NCBI RefSeq assembly: GCF_026239555.1 | Contig: NZ_JAPIVP010000014.1 | Span: forward strand, 62,001-126,000 | Source of the DNA: Pedobacter sp. PF22-3 | GTDB lineage: Bacteria > Bacteroidota > Bacteroidia > Sphingobacteriales > Sphingobacteriaceae | Length of the DNA: 64,000 bases | Direction: 5' to 3' | Shown: one piece after another, positions 35,485 to 45,035 of the stretch | Layout of the letters: each line of letters starts with the position of its first letter | Position numbering within the stretch: position 1 is the stretch's first letter | Made by a program: the position numbers and the translations under genes | Notes under the pieces: model-generated | The model's input: the letters and a program-made list of their open reading frames with translations, nothing else | What the model was told of the DNA's origin: nothing | The model's database searches: none

Positions 35485-35947
35485 ATGATTTATTCTCGTA
35501 ACTAGTAATTAGGTGAATGCATTTCCAACAAAGAAACAGTGTTGCAATCATTACTGCATCTTCTACGCCCTTGTTCGAGGCCTCGTTAAACGCCTTATAT
35601 TGAATTGGTTCCCACTCGAATTTCAAGGCGTTCAATTCACCTATGTTGACTTGATAACTGCTATCATGTGCATACTTATTTCGAATTTTATTTAAGGCTT
35701 TTATTGGACCCATAAGTTTTTCGGGTAAAACATCTAAACAAACTGCGAGATCGACTTTGAAATTAAATGATAGCTGATGTTTTGCAAGATTATCAAATTT
35801 CGAAATCTTTTTACGAATTAACGCTTCCAAGATACGCTCAACATAAAGATGCCCCTTTAATATATAGGCTAATTCCTTCGTGTCGAAAACTAGGTATTGT
35901 ACAGCTAAGTTGTCGAGTTCTTCAAAATTTAAGTTATCAAAATTCAT
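35471..35947 (-). CDS. HEPN-like protein with R-N-x3-H motif
   Basis: A 158-residue all-helical protein. LYVERILEALIRKKI followed by ALNKIRNKYAHD matches the HEPN pattern; Arg89-Asn90-x3-His94 is the catalytic R-x(4-6)-H of HEPN ribonucleases. Many HEPN proteins in toxin and defence systems cut RNA; others only bind. Immediately upstream of the nuclease (overlapping it) and downstream of a small unknown gene. Confidence 0.65.
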   Translation of the reverse strand: MNFDNLNFEELDNLAVQYLVFDTKELAYILKGHLYVERILEALIRKKISKFDNLAKHQLSFNFKVDLAVCLDVLPEKLMGPIKALNKIRNKYAHDSSYQVNIGELNALKFEWEPIQYKAFNEASNKGVEDAVMIATLFLCWKCIHLITSYENKSYGAN

Positions 35948-35961
35948 TTGCTTGTCGATCT

Positions 35962-36276
35962 CTATTTACGCACTACAAAAACACCGATTTGACAGTTATA
36001 ATCTGTCGGATCAGTGATACCATAAATGTTTATACCGTATCTACTATCCATCTCGTAAAGCTCTTTATATAATTTAAAGTTTACTTTCTTGATTTCGAAT
36101 TGTTCGTTATTATACGTGATCGTTTGGCCGACCTCTATAAGTAAAGATCCATCACTAAACTTATTCAACCCTAATAATTCCAAGGATTGTCTATTATAGG
36201 CATAACAAATTTCGCTACCATTTTCGAACATTACGAGTATCCTCGCATACAATCTTTCCAAATTTTCATCATTCAT
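35962..36276 (-). CDS. Small unknown protein of the putative defence operon
   Basis: A 104-residue soluble protein, probably beta-rich (ARILVMFENGSEICYAYNRQ, SLLIEVGQTITYNNEQFEIKKVNFKLYKELY), without a recognised domain. It lies 14 bp upstream of the HEPN gene and 79 bp downstream of the PIN gene. Confidence 0.5.
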   Translation of the reverse strand: MNDENLERLYARILVMFENGSEICYAYNRQSLELLGLNKFSDGSLLIEVGQTITYNNEQFEIKKVNFKLYKELYEMDSRYGINIYGITDPTDYNCQIGVFVVRK

Positions 36277-36355
36277 TATTATAAAGTATTAGTTATTCTT
36301 ATTATTGCAACGAATGCAACTTTCGTCTAAATAATTTGCAAATCAGAAATCGAAG

Positions 36356-37381
36356 TTAGGTATCGAGATTATCCCACTCGTCACCGAGTACCCAACGCAG
36401 CGCTGAAAGTTTTCCATTTATCATACCCCATTCGAAGTCAGTAAGCGTTAGGTTTTCTACACCATACTGCTCTTCCACTTTCTTTGCGGATGCAAGTGCT
36501 CCTTCCCAAATATCTTTAATTATTGTCAGCTGACTGCTAGCTATTTTGAAATCTTCGCGATTTATCAATTTAATTTTGCCTTTTTTGATTAAATACTCTC
36601 GGTTCTTATGCCTATTGTACCAGACTTTCTGTTCAAGTTCATTTTGAGCATACAGCACCTCCGATAGATTTCGAAATCCAAAATCCCAATCATTCTCATA
36701 CTGTATTTCTTCAACCAAATTTGGATTGATCGAATTTAGAGCTTCAGGCAAACTGATAAAATATTGCGAGTTCGGACTATCAAATATATCAATTAAATCT
36801 TCATGGGGTTGTTTTTGATTTCCATTTTTGAGGCTAAAATCGCTAACATTATGGGTGACAAAAATTAAACCGAATTCTTGTGGTGAATTTCTGGCTTTAT
36901 AATCATTATAGCATTCAATTATTATAGCATCTCCAATACTATTTTTTGAAAGGTGAAACGGAGCTTTTTTCTCAATAGCACGTTGTGTAGCTCTAAGTTT
37001 TATTTCGTCAGTTACAGTAATCACTTCGGCATGCCTAGCCAATTGCTCAATTCGAGCTATCGTGTTGAAAGCAGCTCCGCTCATCGTTGGTATTTTTTTA
37101 TCAATATCATCTAAATGCGATAAGAGGTCAGTTTTTATGCTGTCGCTACCATGCCTAGACACCATTTCTTTGACTTTTTTGAATTGACTGGATAAGCTTT
37201 TTCCTGCATCCGCTATTACCCGATCTTTATTTCGCTCAAATTCAGAAAAAAAAATTTCTGGTAATATAAGGCTAACTTCTTCTTCATCAATAAAACTTAA
37301 GAGCAAGTTTAAAGTTTGCTCACCTTTTGAAGTTTTCGCAATATCCAACCAAACGCAAGTGTCAATAAATATTTTAACCAT
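36356..37381 (-). CDS. PIN-domain ribonuclease-like protein (DUF4935 type)
   Basis: A 341-residue protein whose first 190 residues form a PIN domain with acidic active-site residues Asp7 (FIDTCVWLD), Glu47 (FFSEFER), Asp151 (GDAIIIECYND) and Asp181 (FVTHNVSDFS). PIN domains of this DUF4935-like type are metal-dependent RNases. The C-terminal 150 residues are helical and unrecognised. It is the first gene of a six-gene minus-strand cluster with HEPN and PD-(D/E)XK proteins. Confidence 0.72.
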   Translation of the reverse strand: MVKIFIDTCVWLDIAKTSKGEQTLNLLLSFIDEEEVSLILPEIFFSEFERNKDRVIADAGKSLSSQFKKVKEMVSRHGSDSIKTDLLSHLDDIDKKIPTMSGAAFNTIARIEQLARHAEVITVTDEIKLRATQRAIEKKAPFHLSKNSIGDAIIIECYNDYKARNSPQEFGLIFVTHNVSDFSLKNGNQKQPHEDLIDIFDSPNSQYFISLPEALNSINPNLVEEIQYENDWDFGFRNLSEVLYAQNELEQKVWYNRHKNREYLIKKGKIKLINREDFKIASSQLTIIKDIWEGALASAKKVEEQYGVENLTLTDFEWGMINGKLSALRWVLGDEWDNLDT

Positions 37382-37652
37382 TACGAAATGTACTTAAAAG
37401 AGTTAGAATGTACAATGAACTTTTTTTATTCCCGTTTGATGGTAGTGACCACGTCCAGTTTATATAGTTAGCTAATTTAAATAAAAAGAAATCTATAGTT
37501 AAAAAGTTGGACTTAATATTTGCCTTCAATTAGTTCTATAAAATATAACCTAGGTTTACCATTGTTAATTCACATACATAATATCACATAATTAACCTAC
37601 TCCTAGAGCGAATATTACTAACTATTTTAGTAAAATCATGATATCTTTGGAT

Positions 37653-38327
37653 ATGTGTACAAAAGCAATATCCGTGAATATTAGGGCGTTGTCTGAAAAG
37701 CTTAACGTGCCAATGACTGCACCAAAGGGGTCGAAAACCTATAAAGGTGCAGATGATGTTTTACCAACTGATCTTACACCAGTGATCACTCACGCTAGGC
37801 CACGAGAAATTCAATTTATGCGCTGGGGCCTTATCCCTTCAACTGCCATGGACATCAAGTCTGTGCAGCCAATGTTTAATGCGCGGGCGGAAACCCTAGA
37901 TGAAAAAGTCTCTTTTAAAAATTTAATCATGAATTCGAGATGCCTCATACTAGATGCAGGCTTTTATGAAAGAGAAACGCAGGGTAATGAGAAAGTTGAA
38001 TGGAAAATTACGCCTAGCGAAGACGAGTTTTTCTATAAAGCTGGTCTATGGACAACTTGGCAAGATCGCGTAAGTGGTGAGATCACCGAAAGTTTCACGA
38101 TGATCACCTGTGATCCATCCAATCATCCTTTTGCAAAAATTCACGACAGGATGCCGATTATTATGAATCAGGCAGAGAGAAGGTTATGGATGAACCCGAA
38201 TGCAAACAAAGAGCAATTGCTTAGCTTGCTAAAACCATGCTCTGAAGATTGTTATCGAATTACTGAAAACTCGCGCAAGCCAGTTTCCGGCAAAGGCAGG
38301 CAGTCGCCGCCACCGATGTTTAATTAA
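37653..38327 (+). CDS. SOS-associated peptidase / HMCES-YedK family protein
   Basis: A 224-residue SRAP protein that protects abasic sites in single-stranded DNA through a Cys2 thiazolidine crosslink. I start at the ATG at 37653, not the upstream 37638 ATG, because the catalytic Cys must be residue 2 (MCTKA). Other active-site residues are visible: Asn76 (MFNARAE), Glu106 (DAGFYERE) and His164 (KIHDRMPIIM). It is convergent with dnaE2, 2 bp apart, so mutagenic synthesis and abasic-site protection are physically linked on the island. Confidence 0.88.
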   Translation: MCTKAISVNIRALSEKLNVPMTAPKGSKTYKGADDVLPTDLTPVITHARPREIQFMRWGLIPSTAMDIKSVQPMFNARAETLDEKVSFKNLIMNSRCLILDAGFYERETQGNEKVEWKITPSEDEFFYKAGLWTTWQDRVSGEITESFTMITCDPSNHPFAKIHDRMPIIMNQAERRLWMNPNANKEQLLSLLKPCSEDCYRITENSRKPVSGKGRQSPPPMFN

Positions 38328-38329
38328 TC

Positions 38330-41300
38330 CTATCTGAAGTTCCTCGCTTTCGGAATAACATCTGTATTAGCGTTCTCCCTTACCTGTGTTTTCTTATTCT
38401 GCGATTGAAACGGCATTTCGTTTCTTTGCATACTTACACTTTCGTTTATAAGCCTCGTTAAGTCATGGCAGCTTTTCACGATGACGTGCAATACTTGCCC
38501 TTCCCGTTGTACCCAACCTTCCACCATCAATAATTTAGCACCCAGAATTTCCTTGCGGTAGGTTTCAAAAAGCTTTTCAAATACAACCAGATTGACTGTA
38601 CCCGTTTCATCTTCAATTGTGATGAAACAAACCCCGCCCGCAGTGCCAGGTCTTTGTCTTGACAGGACAAGTCCAGCCACGCGGACTTTACTACCAGCAA
38701 CTACGCCGAAAACCTGCTTTGAAGAACAAACGCGCAAGCGGTTCAGTTCAGTGCGGGCAAAACTTAAAGGATGTGCTTTAAGTGATAATGACGTTGAGGC
38801 ATAATCCTGTATCACATGTTCGGCGGCACTCATAAATGGCAATTCAATCTGCTGTTCTTTTTCAGAAGGTGATGCATGGCCTTTAAACAAGCCTATGGGG
38901 GTATCTGCTAACGCTGCCACTTGCCAAAGGGCTTGTCTGCGGTCTAAGCCTAAAGATTGGAACGCGTCTGCATCTGCCAAGCGTTCAAGTGCCGCTTGCG
39001 ATACGCCAGCTGTATAGATTTCACTAATGGTTTTATAGGGGCGTTCACGTTTTGCAACAAGTATCAAAACGTCTTCTTCACGAATGCCTTTGATCATTCT
39101 GAAACCTAGCCGTAAAGGAAATAACCGCTTTGTACGGCTTTCAAGAATACTATCCCATTCGGAATAATTTACATCGACTGGCCTGACTTCGACATGGTGG
39201 TTCTTCGCATCGGTTACAATCTGTGCAGGGGCATAGAACCCCATCGGCTGGCTATTGAGCAAAGCGGCTGCAAACACATCAGGGTAATAGCATTTCATCC
39301 ACAATGAGATATAGACCAATAACGCGAAACTTGCAGCGTGGCTTTCAGGAAAACCATAACTGCCGAAGCCTTCCAGTTGTTTGAAGATTCTTTGGGCAAA
39401 CTCCAAAGTATAACCTTTGGCAGTCATTCCTTTAATCAGCTTTTCCTCATATTCATTAACTAAACCCTTAAACTTGAATGTTGCCATACTTCGCCTTAAT
39501 CCATCTGCATCAGAGGGAGAAAAGCCAGCCGCAACCATTGCAATTTTCATCGCCTGTTCCTGAAACAACGGCACCCCTAAAGTCCTGCCCAAAATTTCTT
39601 CAAGTTCTTTTGAAGGGTAGGTTACGGGTTCTTCGCCGTTCCTGCGCCTTAGGTAGGGGTGAACCATGTCCCCTTGTATCGGACCTGGTCTCACGATAGC
39701 TACCTCAATCACCAGATCGTAAAAACACTTAGGCCGCAGTCTTGGTAACATGGACTGCTGCGCACGGCTTTCAATCTGGAATACGCCAATAGTATCAGCA
39801 CGGCTGGCCATTTCAAAAACTCTTGGGTCATTTTGCGGAATATTCGCAAGTGTCCACTCTCTACCGTGATGCTGTTTGCACAAATCAAACCCTTTACGTA
39901 TGCAGGTAAGCATTCCCAAAGCCAGTACATCCACTTTCAAAAATCCGAGTGCGTCAATATCATCCTTGTTCCATTCGATATTGGTGCGGGCTTCCATCCT
40001 TGCATTCATAATTGGGCAAAGGTCACGTAGCTTACCATTTGTAACGACAAAGCCGCCCGTATGCTGTCCAAGCTGCCGAGGAAAACCCATCATTTCTCCG
40101 GTAAGCTTTAAAACCTTAAGTAGGTGGGGGTCATGGGGATTTAATCCTTGTTCAATTAAACGCTGTGGTTCAAACCATTCATCCGTAAATTCCCAGATCG
40201 CCGCTGATAACCTATCAATCGTATCTTGCGACAATCCCATTACTTTACCGACATCGCGAATAGCCCCCTTTTGCCGCTGCTGGGTAACTGTGGCAACAAT
40301 CGCCGCCCTGTCGCGCCCGTATTTATCGTAGATATACTGGATGATTTCTTCGCGGCGTTCATGCTCGAAATCAACATCAATGTCGGGCGGTTCGTTCCGC
40401 GCACTGGAGATAAAACGCTCGAATAATAAATCAAATTCATCAGGGTTTACCGAAGTAATACCCAACACATAGCACACAGACGAGTTAGCAGCAGAACCCC
40501 TGCCTTGGCAAAGGATTTGGCGTTTTCGCGCTTCCTTTACGATATCATACACAAACAGAAAGTAGTTAGAGTACTCCATCTTTTCGATAAAGGTTAGCTC
40601 ATGCTTGATGTTTTTAACAACCTTTTCGGGCGGGTTTTCACCAAACCGTTCTTTAACCCCTTCCCATGTCAGGTAGGTTAATTCTTCAAACGGTTTGCGT
40701 CCGCTCTGGTTTATTTCTTCGGGATAATCATGAACCAGTTCGTCCAATGAAAAATTACAGGCATCGGCTATAGCAGTCGTATTTGCAATTGCATCAGGAT
40801 AAAGACGAAAAAGCCTTTCCATCTCTTTGCCTTCTTTCAAAAAACGTTCTGCGTTGCTGTGGAGTAGAAAACCTGCCTGATCAATCGTACATTTTTCGCG
40901 TACACAGGTTAAAACATCCTGTAATTCGCGGCGCATTGCGCAATGATAATGAACATCATTTGTTGCAACCATCGGAACGCGGTAAAGTTCTGCCAGTTTC
41001 TGGATGCGAAACAGCCGCTTGTTATCGTTAGCCTTATAATTCCTGTTTGCCGCAATATAAAGATGCTTGATCGCCCTGCTATATTCTTCAACATCTTTTT
41101 CAAATGAGGCTTCAAAATTAAATAGCTGGTCAAGTTTTTCCGGTGGGATAATGATATAAATTATGCCTTCGGTACAATCGAACACATCTTTTCTATACAG
41201 GTGGCATTCCCCTTTTTCTGCTCGTAGATTTCCCATTGTAAGCAAACCCGATAATCTTGCGTAAGCAGGCTTATCGGTAGGATATGCCAACAAGCTTGGC

Positions 41301-41515
41301 CCGTCTATCAAATCTAAGCGGCAAGCCGGTATAATCTGTATTCCCTTTTTCTTTGCCGCGTCATGACCGCGTACAATTCCTGCAAATGTATTCCGGTCGG
41401 TAATTGCAATTTTTGTATAGCCTAATTCAGCAGCATAGTTAACCAGCTCGTCCGGATGTGAACCGCCGCGCAGGAAGCTAAAATTAGTTGTTGTTTGTAA
41501 TTCTATGTAAGCCAT
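38330..41515 (-). CDS. dnaE2: Error-prone DNA polymerase III alpha subunit
   Basis: A 1061-residue C-family polymerase. I use the ATG at 41513-41515 (MAYIELQTTTNFSFLRGGSHPDELV), the usual DnaE2 start; an upstream frame start would overlap imuB. The PHP domain comes first, then SAANSSVCYVLGIT, PPDIDVDFEHERREEIIQYIY (catalytic Asp residues), LGQHTGGFVVT and a C-terminal OB fold (LSRQRPGTAGGVCFITIEDETG). As ImuC it performs translesion synthesis with ImuA and ImuB. The three genes form one tight operon. Confidence 0.93.
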   Translation of the reverse strand: MAYIELQTTTNFSFLRGGSHPDELVNYAAELGYTKIAITDRNTFAGIVRGHDAAKKKGIQIIPACRLDLIDGPSLLAYPTDKPAYARLSGLLTMGNLRAEKGECHLYRKDVFDCTEGIIYIIIPPEKLDQLFNFEASFEKDVEEYSRAIKHLYIAANRNYKANDNKRLFRIQKLAELYRVPMVATNDVHYHCAMRRELQDVLTCVREKCTIDQAGFLLHSNAERFLKEGKEMERLFRLYPDAIANTTAIADACNFSLDELVHDYPEEINQSGRKPFEELTYLTWEGVKERFGENPPEKVVKNIKHELTFIEKMEYSNYFLFVYDIVKEARKRQILCQGRGSAANSSVCYVLGITSVNPDEFDLLFERFISSARNEPPDIDVDFEHERREEIIQYIYDKYGRDRAAIVATVTQQRQKGAIRDVGKVMGLSQDTIDRLSAAIWEFTDEWFEPQRLIEQGLNPHDPHLLKVLKLTGEMMGFPRQLGQHTGGFVVTNGKLRDLCPIMNARMEARTNIEWNKDDIDALGFLKVDVLALGMLTCIRKGFDLCKQHHGREWTLANIPQNDPRVFEMASRADTIGVFQIESRAQQSMLPRLRPKCFYDLVIEVAIVRPGPIQGDMVHPYLRRRNGEEPVTYPSKELEEILGRTLGVPLFQEQAMKIAMVAAGFSPSDADGLRRSMATFKFKGLVNEYEEKLIKGMTAKGYTLEFAQRIFKQLEGFGSYGFPESHAASFALLVYISLWMKCYYPDVFAAALLNSQPMGFYAPAQIVTDAKNHHVEVRPVDVNYSEWDSILESRTKRLFPLRLGFRMIKGIREEDVLILVAKRERPYKTISEIYTAGVSQAALERLADADAFQSLGLDRRQALWQVAALADTPIGLFKGHASPSEKEQQIELPFMSAAEHVIQDYASTSLSLKAHPLSFARTELNRLRVCSSKQVFGVVAGSKVRVAGLVLSRQRPGTAGGVCFITIEDETGTVNLVVFEKLFETYRKEILGAKLLMVEGWVQREGQVLHVIVKSCHDLTRLINESVSMQRNEMPFQSQNKKTQVRENANTDVIPKARNFR

Positions 41516-41520
41516 ACCAA

Positions 41521-43017
41521 TTAAGCGAAAAATCCATGTAAAAACCATTGCGTCTGATCTGCGCCATAGTGGCCGGATCGATAAAGCCAGTATCGTTTGC
41601 CGTGCTGATCTTCAACAATGTAATAGTCGCGGTGTTCCCCTTTATCCAACCACCACTCGCGCTCTATCCGTTCTGGGCCGTCTGCCCGCTTTACGATATG
41701 CAGGTCATCCTTATAACGGAAATTCATTGGCGGATAATCCGGTATGGGGGCTGTCACTAAAATTACTTCCGGCTTGCTAAGCAGCTGTGTCGGGCGTAGC
41801 GCATCTGTAGACCAGTACGTTTGTGGGATTTCTTTTAAATCATTCGTCTGCTTGATTGACCTTTCAGGCCAATAGCGTTCCTGTGGCAAGTACCGCTTGA
41901 TAGCCTTGCTGCCTATTTTGCCAGCCAGTTTGTCCAACAGTTCCAATACACCATTATCTGCCAATCCTGTTTTGCCTGTCCATAAAGATTTCTGGCTGGT
42001 ATCAGCCTCTCCAATTAGTGTTACTTCCAGAACAAATAATTCTATGCCTAACGCTGGCCTTATTGTTTCGATTTTCTGCTCAAACAATTTAAACAGGTGG
42101 TCAACGTTGCATGTTGCCTGATTGGTTCCAATATCAACAGCTTGTTGTTTGCCATCAATACGAAACGTTTTTAATAGGGCATTCCTTATGCCTTTTCCTT
42201 CCCCTACAAGACGGTTGCACATCATATTTAAAAGCTCCCTGATCGCTATTTCTATGCCGACCCTTGTACGGATTGGCTCAAGCGCAGCAAGCCTCTCCTG
42301 ATATGGTTCAGGAACATCCAGGGGTCTAAAATTTTCCTCAATCTCGCCATAAGCTTGCATCAGCCGCAGCAATAATAAATCACCGAAACGGCGCCGCAGG
42401 TTTGAATTAGGGATTGCCGAAAATGAATGGATTGTCCTAAATCCCAGCTTCCGCAATTTCTCTAACGTCACATCATCCAACCTTAGCGCAGATGGTGGTA
42501 AATTCGACATTGCCAACTTTTGGGAATTGGCTTCAATAACAGTGTTTTTAGAAAATCTTGCCATTGCCCATGCTGTACCAATCGTATCGGCAATGGCCGC
42601 CCTGACTGTATAGCCTTTACTTTTAAAACGGGTTTTGATTTCCCTGATATAGTTTTCTTCGCCCCCCCAAAGATGGGTGCAGCCCGTACAATCGAAGATT
42701 AGCCCATCTGGCAGGTCTAGCGAAACGAGCGGTGTATAACGAATACACCATTCGCCAATAGCCTTCAGTAGTTTTAATTCCCTGTCTTCGCTATCCTGCT
42801 GTACACATAAATCTGGCAGGATTGCTTTTGCATCAGCCAAGCGCATACCTATATGCAACCCACTGGAACGGGCAACACTGTTACACGCAGAAATAATCAA
42901 TCGGTTTTTCTCGGAAGTTGAGAATACAAAAGGAACTTTCGCCAGTTCAGGCTGACGAATTGTTTTCCAATCCGTTTTAAGCATTGGAAACCAGAGGGAC
43001 ATATACCGTTTATGCAC
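41521..43017 (-). CDS. imuB: ImuB, catalytically inactive Y-family polymerase-like protein
   Basis: A 498-residue protein of the DinB/Y-family fold. Catalytic acidic residues of true polymerases are missing: the first motif is RYMSLWFPMLKTD and the second LVSLDLPDGLIFDCTGC instead of the DE motif, as in ImuB proteins. It is expected to link ImuA and DnaE2 to the sliding clamp. It overlaps imuA by 8 bp and its stop is 5 bp before dnaE2. Confidence 0.88.
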   Translation of the reverse strand: MHKRYMSLWFPMLKTDWKTIRQPELAKVPFVFSTSEKNRLIISACNSVARSSGLHIGMRLADAKAILPDLCVQQDSEDRELKLLKAIGEWCIRYTPLVSLDLPDGLIFDCTGCTHLWGGEENYIREIKTRFKSKGYTVRAAIADTIGTAWAMARFSKNTVIEANSQKLAMSNLPPSALRLDDVTLEKLRKLGFRTIHSFSAIPNSNLRRRFGDLLLLRLMQAYGEIEENFRPLDVPEPYQERLAALEPIRTRVGIEIAIRELLNMMCNRLVGEGKGIRNALLKTFRIDGKQQAVDIGTNQATCNVDHLFKLFEQKIETIRPALGIELFVLEVTLIGEADTSQKSLWTGKTGLADNGVLELLDKLAGKIGSKAIKRYLPQERYWPERSIKQTNDLKEIPQTYWSTDALRPTQLLSKPEVILVTAPIPDYPPMNFRYKDDLHIVKRADGPERIEREWWLDKGEHRDYYIVEDQHGKRYWLYRSGHYGADQTQWFLHGFFA

Positions 43018-43747
43018 GTAACCTCCCTAGTTTTTCATAATTGATTGCCTTTTTCGCTTCTTCTTGGGCGATCTGGAACTGATTGCCATGCCATCCAACT
43101 TCCCATTTACCCGGTTGCCCGTTACGCACCCTAAGAAGTTCAACATTCCACTTTGGAAATCCAACGCCGGGCATTCCGTCATTTGTCTCACTTGGAAGTG
43201 CTGAAATCTGCCATCTGGACACACAGGTCGTTGTACTTAGTTTGGTGGCATCCGTGCGCAATACAAAGCCTGTCACATGGCTTTCTTCAATTGCCAGTTG
43301 CAGCCTTTTGGACTGACTAAACGAAAGTTCACGTAGTTCGGCGACGACGGCGGTTATGCCCTGGCATTTTAAGCCCTCTTCCAAAGCCCACAAAACCTGC
43401 TTTTCCTGTGTAGCATCAACAAAAACAATTTGATGGGGTTCTATCCCAAAGATTTTTATTGATGGTGGAAAAAGATTACGGCCTACGCTTATCCATAAAA
43501 TGATACTTTCGGGAACAGTAAGCGATGAAAGCAATGCACCAAGAAATCCGCTGCAAGCTGCTGCTTCTTCTCCTTCATGAAAAAGCATTTCATGGATCAT
43601 TCCGGTTGGAAATACACCATTTGGAAACGCAGCCTCTATCTCTGATAAACCTTTGATATGCGAAGTGCTTGCCAGATCTGGTTTAAAACCTTGCTTGGCG
43701 AGGATTTCTTTTCTCAAACGGTTGATGATATCCTGTTTTGTTTCCAT
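43010..43747 (-). CDS. imuA: ImuA, RecA-like mutasome protein
   Basis: A 245-residue protein with a RecA/SulA-like fold: GLSEIEAAFPNGVFPTGMIHEMLFHEGEEAAACSGFLGALLSSL, then ILWISVGRNLFPPSIKIFGIEPHQIVFVDATQEKQVLWALEEGLK. It starts the imuA-imuB-dnaE2 operon. Two ATAGTCCTATAC direct repeats lie 115-157 bp upstream and may be the damage-responsive operator. Confidence 0.85.
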   Translation of the reverse strand: METKQDIINRLRKEILAKQGFKPDLASTSHIKGLSEIEAAFPNGVFPTGMIHEMLFHEGEEAAACSGFLGALLSSLTVPESIILWISVGRNLFPPSIKIFGIEPHQIVFVDATQEKQVLWALEEGLKCQGITAVVAELRELSFSQSKRLQLAIEESHVTGFVLRTDATKLSTTTCVSRWQISALPSETNDGMPGVGFPKWNVELLRVRNGQPGKWEVGWHGNQFQIAQEEAKKAINYEKLGRLRA

Positions 43748-43861
43748 TGTTACAATCTCATTAGGGATAGAATGTGGATGGAAACCAAAGAAACAGCGGG
43801 ATATACTAATAGTTATAAGTTAGGAAACAGCTACAACGGCACCAATCAACATTCAATGAAA

Positions 43862-43904
43862 ATAGTCCTATACGTAGAACTATATTATGATTATAGTCCT
43901 ATAC
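43862..43904 (-). promoter_or_regulatory. Direct repeat upstream of imuA, candidate operator
   Basis: ATAGTCCTATAC occurs at 43862-43873 and again at 43893-43904, start-to-start 31 bp (about three helical turns), with a related AGAACTATAT between. Unique in this window as far as I can see. Position before a DNA-damage operon suggests a regulator binding site. The remaining region 43905-44171 is AT-rich with no gene. Confidence 0.5.
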
Positions 43905-44171
43905 CAACGTATTTTCAATAACAAAATTGCTAATATTTTTAGTAATTTAAAAATATAGTTTTTAACACATTTTATATATAAATTAAGTTTAATAAAAAAG
44001 GGTCGCCTGACTGATTCCGCTTTATTTTATACTGGCTCGAGTGTTTGAAGTGAGTGTTCCAGCAATGACGTATAGACTATCGGACTTGAATATTTATCAA
44101 TATTGATATCCAATATTTAATTGAAATAATCACGAAACTTCCACTAGTTCTTTTACTAAATTTAGAAAAAC

Positions 44172-44486
44172 CTAATCACCAAAAAATGCTTCCCAAATTA
44201 GGACTCCTGCTATCACAGGAGCAGCAACAACAGATGCTGCACAAATAGCGATATCAAGTCCAACACTTGTCACGACTTCTGCAACTGGCTTGCTATGTGA
44301 TCGTGAAAGCCCACTTGTAACTGCACCTGCAGCGTCTCCTATTGCCGGGTATCCGGTTGCTAGAGTGACCCCTTTCCGAACTATTGCTGGTGCTACACCA
44401 CTAACAAATTTCTCTACTTTTTCATCTTTACAAATTTCTTTGGCCATCTCATTTGAGGTATTGGCCCAGTCTGAATACACTGACAT
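44172..44486 (-). CDS. Small Ala/Gly/Val-rich protein
   Basis: A 104-residue protein with a polar start (MSVYSDWANTSNEMAKEICKDEKVEKF) and a hydrophobic, glycine-rich second half (AVTSGLSRS..., LDIAICAASVVAAPVIAGVLIWEAFFGD) that could span a membrane. No homologue recognised. Such composition occurs in small holin- or bacteriocin-like proteins, but also elsewhere; I assign no function. Confidence 0.45.
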   Translation of the reverse strand: MSVYSDWANTSNEMAKEICKDEKVEKFVSGVAPAIVRKGVTLATGYPAIGDAAGAVTSGLSRSHSKPVAEVVTSVGLDIAICAASVVAAPVIAGVLIWEAFFGD

Positions 44487-44620
44487 AATCTTTAGTTTTT
44501 GTATTGAAATTTACAAAAAAGAAAATGAAATATTACTATAAATTAGTGTTATGTTATTGTTAAGAGTTTTTACTAAGAATAAATCAAAAATGGTAATTTC
44601 AATTTAGGATTTTAAAAACA

Positions 44621-44651
44621 AAACAGCCCTAGATAAATCCTAGGGCTGTTT
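44621..44651 (-). terminator. Hairpin terminator
   Basis: Perfect 12-bp arms AAACAGCCCTAG and CTAGGGCTGTTT around a 7-base loop. The T-run is on the minus-strand side (TTTTGTTTTT), yet no minus-strand gene lies immediately to its right, so it may be a remnant. Confidence 0.55.
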
Positions 44652-45035
44652 GCTTTGCGGCGCCTCTGAAGCAGATATTTAAATCATTTAACTGACAATC
44701 AATTGTATATACTCAAAGATAACATTTATTACATTAAATGATAAAATATTGTTTCAGGTTATAAAACTCTGCAATAAATGTTATCTTAGCTTTTGAGAGC
44801 GTTAATTTAGATAAGGGATAGTAAGAAATTGCTATTCCTTTTTCTTTTCATGGCCGTTTTCTAAAATGGAAATTATGCTTTAAAACTGATGTAGTTTGAA
44901 TAGCTGCGTTTATCCGCTCATGGTTCCATTCTATCCTTCTTAGGAGACCTGGGAAATATTTTCATTCAGTTTTAGGCGGGTATCAGTTTTGTTCGTACCT
45001 TAGATTGTATTTTTACTATAAGCGAACTCGTTTTA

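Noticed and set aside
37638-37652. Upstream start codon for the SRAP gene
   Set aside because: It would move the catalytic Cys from position 2 to 7, which is incompatible with the SRAP mechanism.
43658-43921. 87-codon plus-strand frame over the imuA promoter
   Set aside because: Covers the imuA start in antisense and has no domain; shadow frame.
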